From assembly GCA_965217615.1 (NCBI GenBank), contig CBDCIT010000033.1, forward strand, positions 1-64,000: DNA of 64,000 nucleotides, read 5' to 3'. Origin of the DNA: CAVOAK01 sp965217615. GTDB taxonomy: Bacteria; Pseudomonadota; Alphaproteobacteria; UBA8366; CAVOAK01. Under the pieces are notes generated by a model that saw nothing but the letters and a program-made list of their open reading frames with translations, searched no databases and was not told where the DNA came from. Shown here piece by piece: positions 50,147 through 59,869 of the stretch (the first letter of the stretch is position 1; each line of letters begins with the position of its first letter). Made by a program: the position numbers and the translations under genes.

Positions 50147-51160
50147 CTAAGTGCCTGGAACCATATCGAAGGCGATGAGAACACCAGCGGTCAGAACGAC
50201 CCAAAGCAGGGAGAAGGGAAGAAATATCTTCCAGCCTAACCGCATGAGCTGATCGTAACGATAGCGTGGAAATGTACCCCGAACCCAAAGGAAGAAGAAC
50301 AGGATCAGGGCGATTTTCAGCGCAAACCAGAGCGGGCCTGGCAGCCAGTTGAAAGGTGCGACGTCGAAGGGTGGCAACCATCCGCCGAGGAAGAGGATGG
50401 CGGTCATTGCGCTCATCAAAATCATGTTTGCGTATTCGCCAAGGAAGAACATGGCGAAAGTCATCGACGAGTATTCGACTTGATAGCCGGCCACCAGCTC
50501 AGCCTCGGCTTCTGGCAAATCAAACGGTGCGCGATTGGTTTCAGCAAGCGCCGAAACAAAGAAGATCACGAACATAGGCAGCAACGGAATGCAGAACCAG
50601 ATCCGCTCCTGCGCAGTAACAATGTCGCTCAGGTTGAGCGAGCCCACCAGCAACAGCACTGTAATGATCACGAAGCCGATCGAAATTTCGTAAGACACCA
50701 TCTGCGCCGCAGAGCGCATCGCTCCGAGAAACGGATACTTCGAGTTGGAAGCCCATCCCGCCATGATGATGCCGTATACGCCAAGTGACGAGATGGCGAA
50801 GAGATAGAGGATGCCAACGTTGATATCAGCAAGGACCAATCCGGCACTGAAAGGAATGACGGCCCAGGCAACGAGGCTCAGAACAAAGGTGATGACAGGA
50901 GCAATGATGAAGATAAAGCGATTGGCGCCGGATGGAACAATGGTTTCCTTAAGCATCAGTTTGAGCCCGTCGGCAAACGGCTGCAGCAGGCCGAAGGCCC
51001 CTACGACGTTGGGGCCTTTACGCAGTTGCATGGATGCCAACACCTTGCGTTCTGCATAGGTGAGGTAGGCCACCGACAGCAGCACCAAGGTGATGATCAC
51101 GACGATGTAGGCCGCGATCTGCACCGTGGGCCAGGCATAACTGATCCAGAATTCAGCCAT
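50147..51160 (-). CDS. nuoH: NADH-quinone oxidoreductase subunit H
   Basis: Membrane subunit forming the quinone-binding chamber with NuoB and NuoD. The 337-residue protein has eight helices and the conserved cytoplasmic loops: YAERKVLASMQLRKGPNVVG (about 35-54), the acidic loop AETNRAPFDLPEAEAELVAGY (about 205-225) and RGTFPRYRYDQLMRLGWK (about 288-305). Its start overlaps the nuoG stop by eight bases. Confidence 0.98.
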   Translation of the reverse strand: MAEFWISYAWPTVQIAAYIVVIITLVLLSVAYLTYAERKVLASMQLRKGPNVVGAFGLLQPFADGLKLMLKETIVPSGANRFIFIIAPVITFVLSLVAWAVIPFSAGLVLADINVGILYLFAISSLGVYGIIMAGWASNSKYPFLGAMRSAAQMVSYEISIGFVIITVLLLVGSLNLSDIVTAQERIWFCIPLLPMFVIFFVSALAETNRAPFDLPEAEAELVAGYQVEYSSMTFAMFFLGEYANMILMSAMTAILFLGGWLPPFDVAPFNWLPGPLWFALKIALILFFFLWVRGTFPRYRYDQLMRLGWKIFLPFSLLWVVLTAGVLIAFDMVPGT

Positions 51161-53219
51161 CGGTACCCGTCGCCTCTCCCGTTCCCGTCACGAAGGCGGC
51201 CGTGCACTTCGCCATGGTCTCGGATGCTCTGCTGATCGGATCGGTCATGTAAAAGTTTGCGATCGGCGGGATGAACGCTTGTTCGCCTAATTTGCCCGCG
51301 GCGCCAAACTGTCCCCATTCCTGTTGCTCGATGCTATCGGTCACAGCGAAGGTTGGATGCGATTTCCGCATTTCGAGACGTAACTCGCGCAGATCGTTGT
51401 ATCCGAGGCGCTTACTCAGTGCCCCTGACAACGCGCGAACAATGGCCCAATCCTCACGCGCGTCGCCCGGCGGGAACACTGCGCGACGGCCAACCTGCAC
51501 GCGACCCTCCGTGTTCACATAGGTTCCGTTTTTCTCGGTGTATGCGGCGCCGGGAAGGACGACATCCGCGCGATGCGCTCCGGCATCGCCATGGTGACCC
51601 TGGTAGATTACGAAAGCGTCGCCAAATCGCGACATATCCACATCGTCCGCGCCAAGAAGATAGACCACTTTGATCGTACCGTTCGACGCGCCTGTAAGAA
51701 TTCCAGCGGTATCTAGTCCACCGTCGGCCGGTACGAAAGCGAGGTCGAGCGCGCCAACTCGCGCTGCGCTCGTGTGCAACATGTTGAAGCCGTTCCAGTC
51801 CTCCCGAACGAGGCCCGATTCCTCGGCGACTTGGCGAGCCATCGCCAGGATTGCCGCACCATCCGGCCGCGTAATGGCGCCTTGGCCGAGGATCAGCATT
51901 GGTCGTTTCGCCCGTCGTAATGTTGTCGTAAACGAGTGACTGCCATCGGCAATTGCCTGCAACGTCTGTGGCCCCGCGCCAAGAACGTCGACGTTGTAGG
52001 TAAGGTCAATTCCCGGGCCAATCTGGCCGACCTTCAGGTTGCCGGTGAGCCATCGCTTGCGCAGACGGGCATTGATGAGCGGCGCTTCCCATCTCGGGTT
52101 AGAGCCGATCAGTAGACAGACGTCGGCATCCTCGATACCGGCTATCGTCGTGTTGAACAGATACCCGGCGCGCACTCCAGAATCGATCGCGGCCCCGTCT
52201 TGTCGGCAATCGAGGTTGGGCGATCCCAACGCTACCATGAGTCCCTTTAGCGCAAACATGGATTCGGCATCACAAAGAGCGCCGGCCAGGGCGGCAATCT
52301 GTCTACCATCCAAGCCCTTCACCTGTTTGACGATGGCAGAAAACGCATCGTCCCACGGGACCTCTTCCAATTGGCCGTTGGAATTTCGCAGGTAGGGTCG
52401 GTCGAGCCGCTGCCGGCACAGGCCATCACAGGCGTAGCGCGTCTTATCCGAGATCCACTCCTCGTTGATGTCCTCATGCAATCGCGGCAATACACGCAGG
52501 ACGTCGCGACCGCGGGCATCGACCCGGATATTGCTGCCGACCGCATCCATAACATCAATCGATTCAGTCTTGTCTAGCTCCCACGAACGCGCTGCAAAGG
52601 CATACGGCTTTGAGGTCAGTGCGCCAACCGGACACAGATCGATCACGTTCCCCGACAATTCGGAATCGAGCGATTTCTCCAAGTATGTGGTGATCTCCAC
52701 TTCCTCACTGCGCCCCAACAATCCAAGGTCGTCAACACCCGCGATCTCTGCGGCGAAGCGCACACAGCGGGTGCAATGTATGCAACGCGTCATGATCGTC
52801 TTGACGAGCGGTCCCATGTGCTTGTCGGTTACGGCACGCTTGTTCTCTTGATAGCGGCTGCCCTCAAAGCCATACCCCATGGCTTGGTCCTGGAGATCGC
52901 ATTCGCCGCCCTGATCGCAAATTGGACAGTCCAGGGGATGGTTGATGAGAAGAAACTCCATGACGCCTCGCCGCGCGTCGCGCACCAATTCACTATCAGT
53001 GCGAATCACCATCCCGTCGCCGGCTGGCATGGCGCAGGAGGCGACGGGTTTGGATGACTTCTCCAACTCAACCAAGCACATGCGGCAATTTCCGGCGATT
53101 GATAGGCGTTCGTGGTAGCAGAAACGCGGAATCTCCGCTCCGACCGCTTCACACGCTTGGAGGACTGTCGCGCCTGCTGGAACTTCGACGTCGTTGCCAT
53201 CAATTGTTAGCTTCGGCAT
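51153..53219 (-). CDS. nuoG: NADH-quinone oxidoreductase subunit G
   Basis: Largest peripheral-arm subunit. The 688-residue protein binds a [2Fe-2S] cluster (C34, C45, C48, C62), a [4Fe-4S] cluster with one histidine ligand (H94, C98, C101, C107) and another [4Fe-4S] cluster (CIHCTRCVRF and a later Cys in LCPVGAL). The C-terminal two thirds are a molybdopterin-oxidoreductase-like fold without cofactor. Length fits the alphaproteobacterial/mitochondrial form rather than the 900-residue E. coli form. It lies four bases after nuoF. Confidence 0.98.
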   Translation of the reverse strand: MPKLTIDGNDVEVPAGATVLQACEAVGAEIPRFCYHERLSIAGNCRMCLVELEKSSKPVASCAMPAGDGMVIRTDSELVRDARRGVMEFLLINHPLDCPICDQGGECDLQDQAMGYGFEGSRYQENKRAVTDKHMGPLVKTIMTRCIHCTRCVRFAAEIAGVDDLGLLGRSEEVEITTYLEKSLDSELSGNVIDLCPVGALTSKPYAFAARSWELDKTESIDVMDAVGSNIRVDARGRDVLRVLPRLHEDINEEWISDKTRYACDGLCRQRLDRPYLRNSNGQLEEVPWDDAFSAIVKQVKGLDGRQIAALAGALCDAESMFALKGLMVALGSPNLDCRQDGAAIDSGVRAGYLFNTTIAGIEDADVCLLIGSNPRWEAPLINARLRKRWLTGNLKVGQIGPGIDLTYNVDVLGAGPQTLQAIADGSHSFTTTLRRAKRPMLILGQGAITRPDGAAILAMARQVAEESGLVREDWNGFNMLHTSAARVGALDLAFVPADGGLDTAGILTGASNGTIKVVYLLGADDVDMSRFGDAFVIYQGHHGDAGAHRADVVLPGAAYTEKNGTYVNTEGRVQVGRRAVFPPGDAREDWAIVRALSGALSKRLGYNDLRELRLEMRKSHPTFAVTDSIEQQEWGQFGAAGKLGEQAFIPPIANFYMTDPISRASETMAKCTAAFVTGTGEATGTDG

Positions 53220-53223
53220 GGAG

Positions 53224-54528
53224 TTACTCCGCCGCCGCTTTGGCCGGATCGTCGACGCCGATCCCTTTGCGTTCGAGGATTTGTCGCTCGATATCGGATC
53301 GGAAATGGCGCATCAGACCTTGTATCGGCCATGCAGCCGCATCACCGTGAGCACATATGGTATGTCCTTCGATGTGTCTTCCCACGTCGAGCAGCAGGTC
53401 GATTTCATCGACCGATGCGTCTCCGTGTGCGAGCCGCTCCATCATGCGCCACATCCAGCCCGTTCCTTCGCGGCATGGCGTACACTGGCCGCAACTTTCA
53501 TGCATGTAGAAGCGGGAAAGCCGGGCGATTGTGCCTACGAGGTCGGTCGATTTGTCCATAACGATGACGGCTGCGGTTCCGAGGCCTGATTTGACGTCGG
53601 CAAGTGCATCAAAGTCCATCAGCACGTCGTCGCAAACAGATTTAGGGATCATTGGCGTCGAGGAACCGCCTGGTATGACCGCCAACAGATTGTCCCAGCC
53701 ACCGCTAACACCGCCCGCATGACATTCGATTAGCTCCTTCAAAGGGATCGACATCTCCTCTTCGACGTTGCACGGCCTGTTCACATGACCAGAAATGCAA
53801 AACACTTTCGTACCTGCATTTCGTTCGCGGCCGAATCCGGCGAACCAACTGGCGCCGCGGCGTAAGATTGTCGGAACGACGGCGACGCTTTCGACGTTGT
53901 TGACGGTTGTCGGACATCCCCAAAGGCCGAATTGAGCAGGAAACGGAGGCTTAAGGCGCGGTTGGCCCTTTTTTCCCTCAAGGCTTTCGAGAAGCGCACT
54001 CTCCTCGCCGCAGATGTAGGCTCCGGCGCCACGATGGACGTAGAGATCAAACTTCCACCCTGATCCACAGGCATCCGCTCCCAGGAGTCCCGCATCGTAG
54101 GCTTCAGCGATGGCGGCTTCGAGCGCGTTGGCCTCGTTATGGAATTCGCCGCGAATATAAATGTAGCAAGCGGGAGCGCCGATCGCGAAGCTGGCGATCA
54201 AACAACCTTCGATCAATTTGTGCGGATCATGACGAATCATATCGCGATCCTTGCAGGTGCCGGGTTCGCCCTCGTCGGCGTTGACGACTAGATAATGTGG
54301 TTTTCCTTTTGTCTCGGCCGGCATAAAGGACCACTTGAGCCCGGTCGGAAAACCGGCGCCGCCGCGGCCGCGAAGGCCGGACGACTTAACTTCTTCAATA
54401 ATCCATTCCCTGCCCTTCGCGAGGATGTCCTTTGTACCGTCCCAATCACCACGCTGGCGCGCGCCGGCAAGCCCACAATCGTGGACGCCGTAAAGATTTG
54501 TGAAGATGCGATCTTTGTCTTCGAGCAT
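53224..54528 (-). CDS. nuoF: NADH-quinone oxidoreductase subunit F
   Basis: NADH-binding subunit with FMN and [4Fe-4S] cluster N3. The 434-residue protein has the nucleotide-binding glycine motif GLRGRGGAGFPTGLKW (about 55-70), the FMN site VVNADEGEPGTCKDRD (about 86-101), the NADH-binding YICGEESALLESLEG, and cluster ligands in SCGQCTPC (about 344-351) and TICAHGD (about 390). The start is ATG 54528 (MLEDKDRIFTNLYG), two bases after the nuoE stop codon; an ATG at 54639 would overlap nuoE by 107 bases. Confidence 0.97.
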   Translation of the reverse strand: MLEDKDRIFTNLYGVHDCGLAGARQRGDWDGTKDILAKGREWIIEEVKSSGLRGRGGAGFPTGLKWSFMPAETKGKPHYLVVNADEGEPGTCKDRDMIRHDPHKLIEGCLIASFAIGAPACYIYIRGEFHNEANALEAAIAEAYDAGLLGADACGSGWKFDLYVHRGAGAYICGEESALLESLEGKKGQPRLKPPFPAQFGLWGCPTTVNNVESVAVVPTILRRGASWFAGFGRERNAGTKVFCISGHVNRPCNVEEEMSIPLKELIECHAGGVSGGWDNLLAVIPGGSSTPMIPKSVCDDVLMDFDALADVKSGLGTAAVIVMDKSTDLVGTIARLSRFYMHESCGQCTPCREGTGWMWRMMERLAHGDASVDEIDLLLDVGRHIEGHTICAHGDAAAWPIQGLMRHFRSDIERQILERKGIGVDDPAKAAAE

Positions 54529-54532
54529 CGCG

Positions 54533-55138
54533 TCAATCGCCGCCTTCACCGAATTCAACGAGGGTCGTCGGCCCACCTGCGGGCGCCGAGGTTTGACGGC
54601 CCGACTGCGATCCAGGATCTGGCTCTGCGCCGCGGGCAAATGCTTCCAAAATGGACACCGCGCTTTCGGGTGTCAGATCTTCGTAATAACTTTCGCCAAC
54701 CTGCATCATCGGTGCGTTGACGCAGGCTCCCAAGCATTCGACCTCGCGCAGAGTGAACATGCCGTCGGCCGTCGTTCCGCCAAAGGGTATCTTCAGATGC
54801 TGCTGGAAAGCCTCTGCAATACCGGCCGATCCGCGGAGCGCGCACGGTGTTGTTGTGCAAATCTGGACGACATAGCGCCCAACCGGAGTCAGATTGAACA
54901 TCGAATAAAAAGTCGCCACTTCAAGGACGCGGATCTTTGGCATTTCGAGTGTTTCTGCAACGGCCTCGATTGCGGTCTGCGGCAACCATCCGCCGCACTG
55001 CCGTTGTGCCAAATCAAGAACGGCCAGCACGGCGCTTTGTTGCCGTCCTTTCGGATACTTGGCAATCTGCCGTTTCACCGCCCTGAGACTCTCAGCATAG
55101 AAGGCGAACGGCGTATCCCGTTGGCCAGGCGCGTTCAC
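54533..55138 (-). CDS. nuoE: NADH-quinone oxidoreductase subunit E
   Basis: Thioredoxin-like peripheral subunit carrying [2Fe-2S] cluster N1a. The 201-residue protein has the four ligands C94, C99 (CTTTPC) and C135, C139 (CLGAC). A helical N-terminal domain (RQQSAVLAVLDLAQRQCGGWL) packs against NuoF. The C-terminal tail beyond about 170 is Pro/Gly/Ser-rich and probably disordered. Its start overlaps the nuoD stop by four bases. Confidence 0.98.
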   Translation of the reverse strand: MNAPGQRDTPFAFYAESLRAVKRQIAKYPKGRQQSAVLAVLDLAQRQCGGWLPQTAIEAVAETLEMPKIRVLEVATFYSMFNLTPVGRYVVQICTTTPCALRGSAGIAEAFQQHLKIPFGGTTADGMFTLREVECLGACVNAPMMQVGESYYEDLTPESAVSILEAFARGAEPDPGSQSGRQTSAPAGGPTTLVEFGEGGD

Positions 55139-56316
55139 CGATCAACCTCGCCAAAAACGATGTCCAAAGACCCGAGTATCGCTCCGGCGTCGGCAAGCAT
55201 GTGCCCCCTGCTCATGTGATCAATCGCCTGCAGATGGGCAAAGCCCGGCGCACGAATTTTGCAGCGGTGCGGGCGATTGCTGCCGTCGGAAACAAGATAG
55301 ACTCCGAACTCGCCCTTCGGCGCTTCGACGGCCGTATATGTTTCGCCCGCTGGAACCTTGAAGCCCTCAGTGTAAAGCTTGAAGTGGTGGATCAACGCCT
55401 CCATGGACTTCTTCATTTCGGCTCGTCTCGGCGGCGCAATTTTTCCGTCAGTCGTCAGAACCGGGCCGTCCGGCATTTTCGCGATGCTTTGCACGATGAT
55501 GCGCAGGCTTTGGCGCATTTCTTCCACACGCACCAGGTAGCGGTCGTAGCAGTCGCCGTTCTTGCCAATCGGAATATCAAAATCCATCTCGTCGTAGGCG
55601 GCATACGGTTGGGCCTTACGCAAATCCCAAGGAATTCCGGAAGCGCGTAGCATGGGGCCGCTAAATCCCCAGTCCAAGGCATCTTCTGCAGAGACGACCC
55701 CTATATCGACCGAGCGCTGTTTGAAGATTCGGTTCTCATTGAGCAATGTTTCCACATCATCGACGAAACCCTCAAACTTCTCCGCCCAAGCCAGAATGTC
55801 GTCGGTAATACCAGCCGGCAGGTCGAGATGGATGCCGCCGACGCGATAATAGGCTGCATGCATTCTGGCGCCGGACACGCGCTCGTAAAACTCCATCAGG
55901 AGTTCGCGTTGTTCAAAGGCCCACAACATGGGGGTCAGCGCGCCGACATCGAGGGCAAACGCAGTAATGTTAAGCAAGTGATTGAGGATTCGGGTGATTT
56001 CGTCGAACAACGTTCGGATATAGAGAGCTCGAGGCGGTGCTTCGATTCCGAGGAGGCGCTCGCTCGCCAGGCAGAACGCATGTTCCTGGCACATAGGCGA
56101 GACATAGTCGAGCCGATCGAAGTAGGGAATCGCTTGGAGGTAGGTTTTGTATTCGATGAGTTTCTCCGTGCCACGGTGGAGCAAGCCGATATGTGGGTCG
56201 AGGCGCTCGATCACCTCGCCGTCCAACTCCATGATGAGGCGCAACACGCCATGGGCCGCGGGGTGCTGCGGGCCAAAGTTGATTGTTGTCGTCTTGATCT
56301 GTGTTTCGGCCGCCAT
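55135..56316 (-). CDS. nuoD: NADH-quinone oxidoreductase subunit D
   Basis: The 49-kDa-type subunit that, with NuoB, shapes the quinone reduction site. The 393-residue protein starts MAAETQIKTTTINFGPQHPAAHGVLRLIMEL and keeps the conserved quinone-site histidine and tyrosine regions (GPQHPAAHG, LHRGTEKLIE, YFDRLDYVSPMCQEH), as well as the hydrogenase-like C-terminal RAPGFAHLQ and DIVFGEVDR. ATG 56316 overlaps the nuoC stop; an in-frame ATG at 56376 is less likely. Confidence 0.98.
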   Translation of the reverse strand: MAAETQIKTTTINFGPQHPAAHGVLRLIMELDGEVIERLDPHIGLLHRGTEKLIEYKTYLQAIPYFDRLDYVSPMCQEHAFCLASERLLGIEAPPRALYIRTLFDEITRILNHLLNITAFALDVGALTPMLWAFEQRELLMEFYERVSGARMHAAYYRVGGIHLDLPAGITDDILAWAEKFEGFVDDVETLLNENRIFKQRSVDIGVVSAEDALDWGFSGPMLRASGIPWDLRKAQPYAAYDEMDFDIPIGKNGDCYDRYLVRVEEMRQSLRIIVQSIAKMPDGPVLTTDGKIAPPRRAEMKKSMEALIHHFKLYTEGFKVPAGETYTAVEAPKGEFGVYLVSDGSNRPHRCKIRAPGFAHLQAIDHMSRGHMLADAGAILGSLDIVFGEVDR

Positions 56317-56927
56317 CAATTGGCTTCCTCTTCCGCCTTCTCGTCGCCCGGTAGCTGGCGCTGAACGCCTTCCCATGGGCTCAGAAAATCGAAGCTGCGG
56401 AATTCCTGATTTAGGCGTACGGGTTCCTGAACGACGCGCCGCTGTTCGTCGTCGTAGCGAACCTCAACAAATCCCGTTAGCGGAAAATCCTTGCGCAACG
56501 GATGTCCGTCAAATCCATAGTCGGTCAGGATTCGGCGTAGATCGGGATGCTCGCTAAAAAATACACCGTAAAGGTCCCAACACTCGCGTTCGAACCAACC
56601 CGCCGAGGGGAAGACACTTGTAACCGAAGGAACCGGCGCGTCTTCGTCAGTCGCGACTTTCACGCGTATGCGTTGATTATGCTTCGGACTCAAAAGATTG
56701 TAAACAACCTCGAAACGTTGTTCGCGATCGGGGTAGTCGACACCGCAGACATCGACGAGAACCTTTACAAAACAGGTTGCGTCGTTCTTGAGAAAGATCA
56801 TTACCCGCAGGATCGACTCCCTCCGAACGAAAAGTACGAGCTCGTCGTTGACGAGATCAGCGTCCAGAACATCCTCGGGCAGGCTGTTCGAAATATACTC
56901 GCCAAGATCGGCCAGCGCCTGGTTCAT
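56316..56927 (-). CDS. nuoC: NADH-quinone oxidoreductase subunit C
   Basis: The 30-kDa-type peripheral subunit, which carries no cofactor. The 203-residue protein has the signature block FERECWDLYGVFFSEHPDLRRILTDYGFDGHPLRKDFPL (about 125-163) and the N-terminal fold with FVKVLVDVCGVDYPDREQRFEVVY in the family region. The start ATG 56927 (MNQALADLGEYI) gives normal length; the frame is open upstream to 57101 inside nuoB, but without similarity. The C-terminal tail is charged. Confidence 0.97.
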   Translation of the reverse strand: MNQALADLGEYISNSLPEDVLDADLVNDELVLFVRRESILRVMIFLKNDATCFVKVLVDVCGVDYPDREQRFEVVYNLLSPKHNQRIRVKVATDEDAPVPSVTSVFPSAGWFERECWDLYGVFFSEHPDLRRILTDYGFDGHPLRKDFPLTGFVEVRYDDEQRRVVQEPVRLNQEFRSFDFLSPWEGVQRQLPGDEKAEEEAN

Positions 56928-56940
56928 CGGGTCATCGCCT

Positions 56941-57486
56941 TCAGCGCGCGATCGTGCTCGTGCGCCGAATCTTCTTCTGCAACTGGAGAATACCGTAAAC
57001 CAATGCCTCTGCTGTCGGCGGACAACCTGGGACGTAGATATCGACCGGAACGATTCGGTCACACCCACGCACGACGGAGTAAGAGTAGTGGTAGTAGCCA
57101 CCGCCGTTGGCGCATGACCCCATTGAGATCACCCAGCGCGGCTCCGCCATTTGGTCGTAGACCTTGCGCAACGCCGGCGCCATTTTGTTGCATAACGTGC
57201 CGGCAACAATCATCACATCGGATTGGCGCGGACTTCCCCTTGGAACGACTCCGAAGCGATCGAGATCATAGCGAGGCATGTAGGCGTGAATCATCTCGAC
57301 GCCACAGCAAGCCAGGCCAAAGGTCATGGGCCACAGAGAGCCGGTTCGCGCCCAGTTGACCAATTTATCCATTTTGGTGACAAGGAATCCTTTGTCGGCC
57401 AAAGCGTCGGAAACAGTATTCAGAGCCACGCCGCCCGAACTTCCTTCGACAGGCAGCGACGGCTCATCTTGGCCGTTTACTCCCAC
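56941..57486 (-). CDS. nuoB: NADH-quinone oxidoreductase subunit B
   Basis: Carries the terminal [4Fe-4S] cluster N2 that reduces quinone. With the start at GTG 57486 the protein has 181 residues; ligands are the adjacent C60 and C61 (FGLACCGVEM), C125 (GSCANGGGYY) and C155 (YVPGCPPTAEAL). The GTG start overlaps the nuoA stop by ten bases and has a GAGTGG sequence nearby; ATG 57507 would add seven residues. About 30 residues at the N-terminus are variable, as in related species. Confidence 0.97.
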   Translation of the reverse strand: MGVNGQDEPSLPVEGSSGGVALNTVSDALADKGFLVTKMDKLVNWARTGSLWPMTFGLACCGVEMIHAYMPRYDLDRFGVVPRGSPRQSDVMIVAGTLCNKMAPALRKVYDQMAEPRWVISMGSCANGGGYYHYSYSVVRGCDRIVPVDIYVPGCPPTAEALVYGILQLQKKIRRTSTIAR

Positions 57487-57842
57487 TCCAGCGCCCCCTT
57501 CTTCCATTCGTAAATGAAGCCCACGGTCAACATCGTCAGGAACACCACCATCGACCAAAAGCCGAACAAACCAATCTCACCCAATGAAATTGCCCACGGA
57601 AAAAGGAAGGCAACCTCCAGATCGAAGATAATGAAGAGTATGGCGACCAGGTAGAATCGAATGTCGAACCGGCTGCGGGCATCGTCAAAGGCTTCAAAGC
57701 CACATTCGTACGCTGAGAGTTTCTCAGAATCTGGTTTCTGCCGCGCCACCACATAACTCGCGACGACCATGGCGAGCGAAAGGGCCACAGCAATCGCGAA
57801 GAAGATCAGAATCGGCAGATATTCCCTAAGAAGATCGTCCAT
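57477..57842 (-). CDS. nuoA: NADH-quinone oxidoreductase subunit A
   Basis: First gene of the complex I operon; a small three-helix membrane subunit whose first loop reaches the quinone site. The 121-residue protein has KLSAYECGFEAFDDARSRFDIRFYLVAILFIIFDLEVAFLFPW, the defining loop (with the conserved Cys and acidic residues, about 43-60) and second helix. Length is normal. The operon promoter must lie in the 57843-58082 interval between this gene and tRNA-Asp. Confidence 0.98.
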   Translation of the reverse strand: MDDLLREYLPILIFFAIAVALSLAMVVASYVVARQKPDSEKLSAYECGFEAFDDARSRFDIRFYLVAILFIIFDLEVAFLFPWAISLGEIGLFGFWSMVVFLTMLTVGFIYEWKKGALEWE

Positions 57843-58082
57843 CGTTACGATTCGGTCACCCTGGAAGAAGCCGATACTTTAGTTGCCAATTCTGTTGTTG
57901 AGGACGCGCAAAAGACGTCACCGGCCCTTATGCACCTCGTTGCTGCCGGACGCGCGGACTATAAAGGTGGCTGTTCGGCGAAGCAAAGAAAGAAGTGCCC
58001 GAAAACACAGCATAATTTTCGACAGGTAACAATGCGGCTAACTGTCTCGTCCAAGTAAATCTGGACCGGGGCGGCGCTTGAG

Positions 58083-58160
<78 letters not shown>

Positions 58161-58531
58161 ATAAACAAACCGACTAAGCGGACGATCATCAATATTTACA
58201 GGGCATTATAAGGCGTTGAGGCCATGTAATGCACGCGCGCATCTTTAGTGTCAAGCAAGCTCCAAATGGCAAATTGTCGGGGGCTCATTTCGGTGGATAA
58301 TGGGGCAAAATGTCCAGTCGGCGGCCACTGAGCTCTAATCTCGATTAGCGATCGGCGCATTCATCTGGATAAGTTTTGTGAACGGAATCACATTCGTTGT
58401 CCGTTATTAGCTTTACAATGCGCAAATGAGTTTTGCCGGTATCATGCGATTTGATCGAAAGACGCGAATGAGGAAGCCTCAGCGCGCAACGCGCAGATGG
58501 CTGTTGTTCGCAGGGTCTTCACCGACGAGCC
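58161..58531. other. Intergenic stretch between tRNA-Asp and the DUF1800 gene
   Basis: No gene or repeat is recognised in these 371 bases. They should hold the promoters of tRNA-Asp (leftward) and of the DUF1800-DUF1501 pair (rightward), because the two diverge. No clear operator or riboswitch fold was seen. Confidence 0.5.
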
Positions 58532-59869
58532 ATGGTTAGTACGGACGCCTTCGTTGCGGCAAACCGCTTTGGGCTTGGCCCACGTCCGGGCGAACTGTCG
58601 GCAAACAACGGCGATCCGCGCGGTTGGCTTACCTCGCAGATAGCTGGAACTGATATATTGCCGGAAGAACTACGCGGTCTGGGGACTTCGGCTGATTCGC
58701 TGGTTCGCCTTTTTGCAGCGCGTCGGAAGGGCCCCGCCGCGTTGCAGGCCGAGTTCAAGTCTTCGTTTAAGACTAAGCACCGCGATGAGATTGATGCGCG
58801 CGCCTTGGCAATGGTGCGTTCCACGCAGCCGTTTCGCGAGCGCCTTGTTAAGTTTTGGAGCAACCATTTTACTATATCTACTGCGCGTGCATTCATCACG
58901 CCCATCGCCGGTGCCTACGAACGCGAGGCTATTCGACCTCATGTTTTTGGTCGCTTTGTCGATATGTTGATGGCTGTCGTCAAACATCCGGCTATGCTGC
59001 TGTATCTCGACAATGTCGGCTCCATCGGACCCAAATCACGCGGCGGACGGGCGAGCAAGCGCGGACTCAATGAAAATCTCGCTCGCGAAATTCTAGAACT
59101 GCATACGCTCGGCGTCGACGGCGGCTATTCGCAGGACGACGTGACGGAATTCGCCCGTGTTCTGACAGGATGGTCGGTGGAAGGGATCGGGAAACGCGGC
59201 AAAATTACCTGTCGATTTCTATTTGTTCCCTTTGCTCATGAGCCGGGTCGTAAAACCATATTGGGTGTGCGTTACGGAAATAAAGGGCAGGACGAGGGCG
59301 AACAGGTCCTCCGCAATCTCGCCCGGCATCCATCGACGGCACGGTTTATCGCTACAAAGTTGGCACGGCATTTTGTAGCGGACAAACCGCCACCGGCAGC
59401 GGTTGCCAAGCTTGAGCGAGCGTATCTGGAATCCGATGGCGACCTGGCGCTCGTCTCGCGCGCATTGATCGCACTCGATGTCGCGTGGCGGGACCCCTTG
59501 GCGAAAATTAAGACACCCTACGAATTTGTGCTTTCAACATTTCGCGCCCTCAACCTCGAGGAACCGTTTCGCGGTGGCTTCATGTCGTCCTTTGTCGTTG
59601 TGAACCATCTGCCGTTTTCCGCGCCCTCTCCCGCCGGATGGCCGGATGTGGCCTCACATTGGATTAGTCCCGAGGCGCTCATGCGGCGCGTCGAATGGGT
59701 GCGCGCTTTGACAGCACGCTTACCACGCCAGTTGAAACCCACTTGGGTGGTGGAGAACTCCATCGCGCCGGTGGCCAGCAAAGATACCTTGAGCGCAATA
59801 GCCGCAGCGCCGTCTGGCGCGGAAGGTCTTGCCCTCGCTTTCATGAGCGCGGAGTTCCAGCGGAGATGA
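58532..59869 (+). CDS. DUF1800 domain-containing protein
   Basis: A 445-residue protein matching DUF1800: it opens with an AANRFGLGPRPGE segment (about 9-21), then ERLVKFWSNHFTIS (about 104-117), the YEREAIRPHVFGRFVDMLMAVVKHPAMLLYLDN block and NENLAREILELHTLGVDGGYSQDDVTEFARVLTGW. These are the most conserved parts of the family. The biochemical role is unknown. DUF1800 genes are nearly always paired with a DUF1501 gene, as here with an ATGA overlap. No clear signal peptide is visible at this start (ATG 58532). Confidence 0.93.
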   Translation: MVSTDAFVAANRFGLGPRPGELSANNGDPRGWLTSQIAGTDILPEELRGLGTSADSLVRLFAARRKGPAALQAEFKSSFKTKHRDEIDARALAMVRSTQPFRERLVKFWSNHFTISTARAFITPIAGAYEREAIRPHVFGRFVDMLMAVVKHPAMLLYLDNVGSIGPKSRGGRASKRGLNENLAREILELHTLGVDGGYSQDDVTEFARVLTGWSVEGIGKRGKITCRFLFVPFAHEPGRKTILGVRYGNKGQDEGEQVLRNLARHPSTARFIATKLARHFVADKPPPAAVAKLERAYLESDGDLALVSRALIALDVAWRDPLAKIKTPYEFVLSTFRALNLEEPFRGGFMSSFVVVNHLPFSAPSPAGWPDVASHWISPEALMRRVEWVRALTARLPRQLKPTWVVENSIAPVASKDTLSAIAAAPSGAEGLALAFMSAEFQRR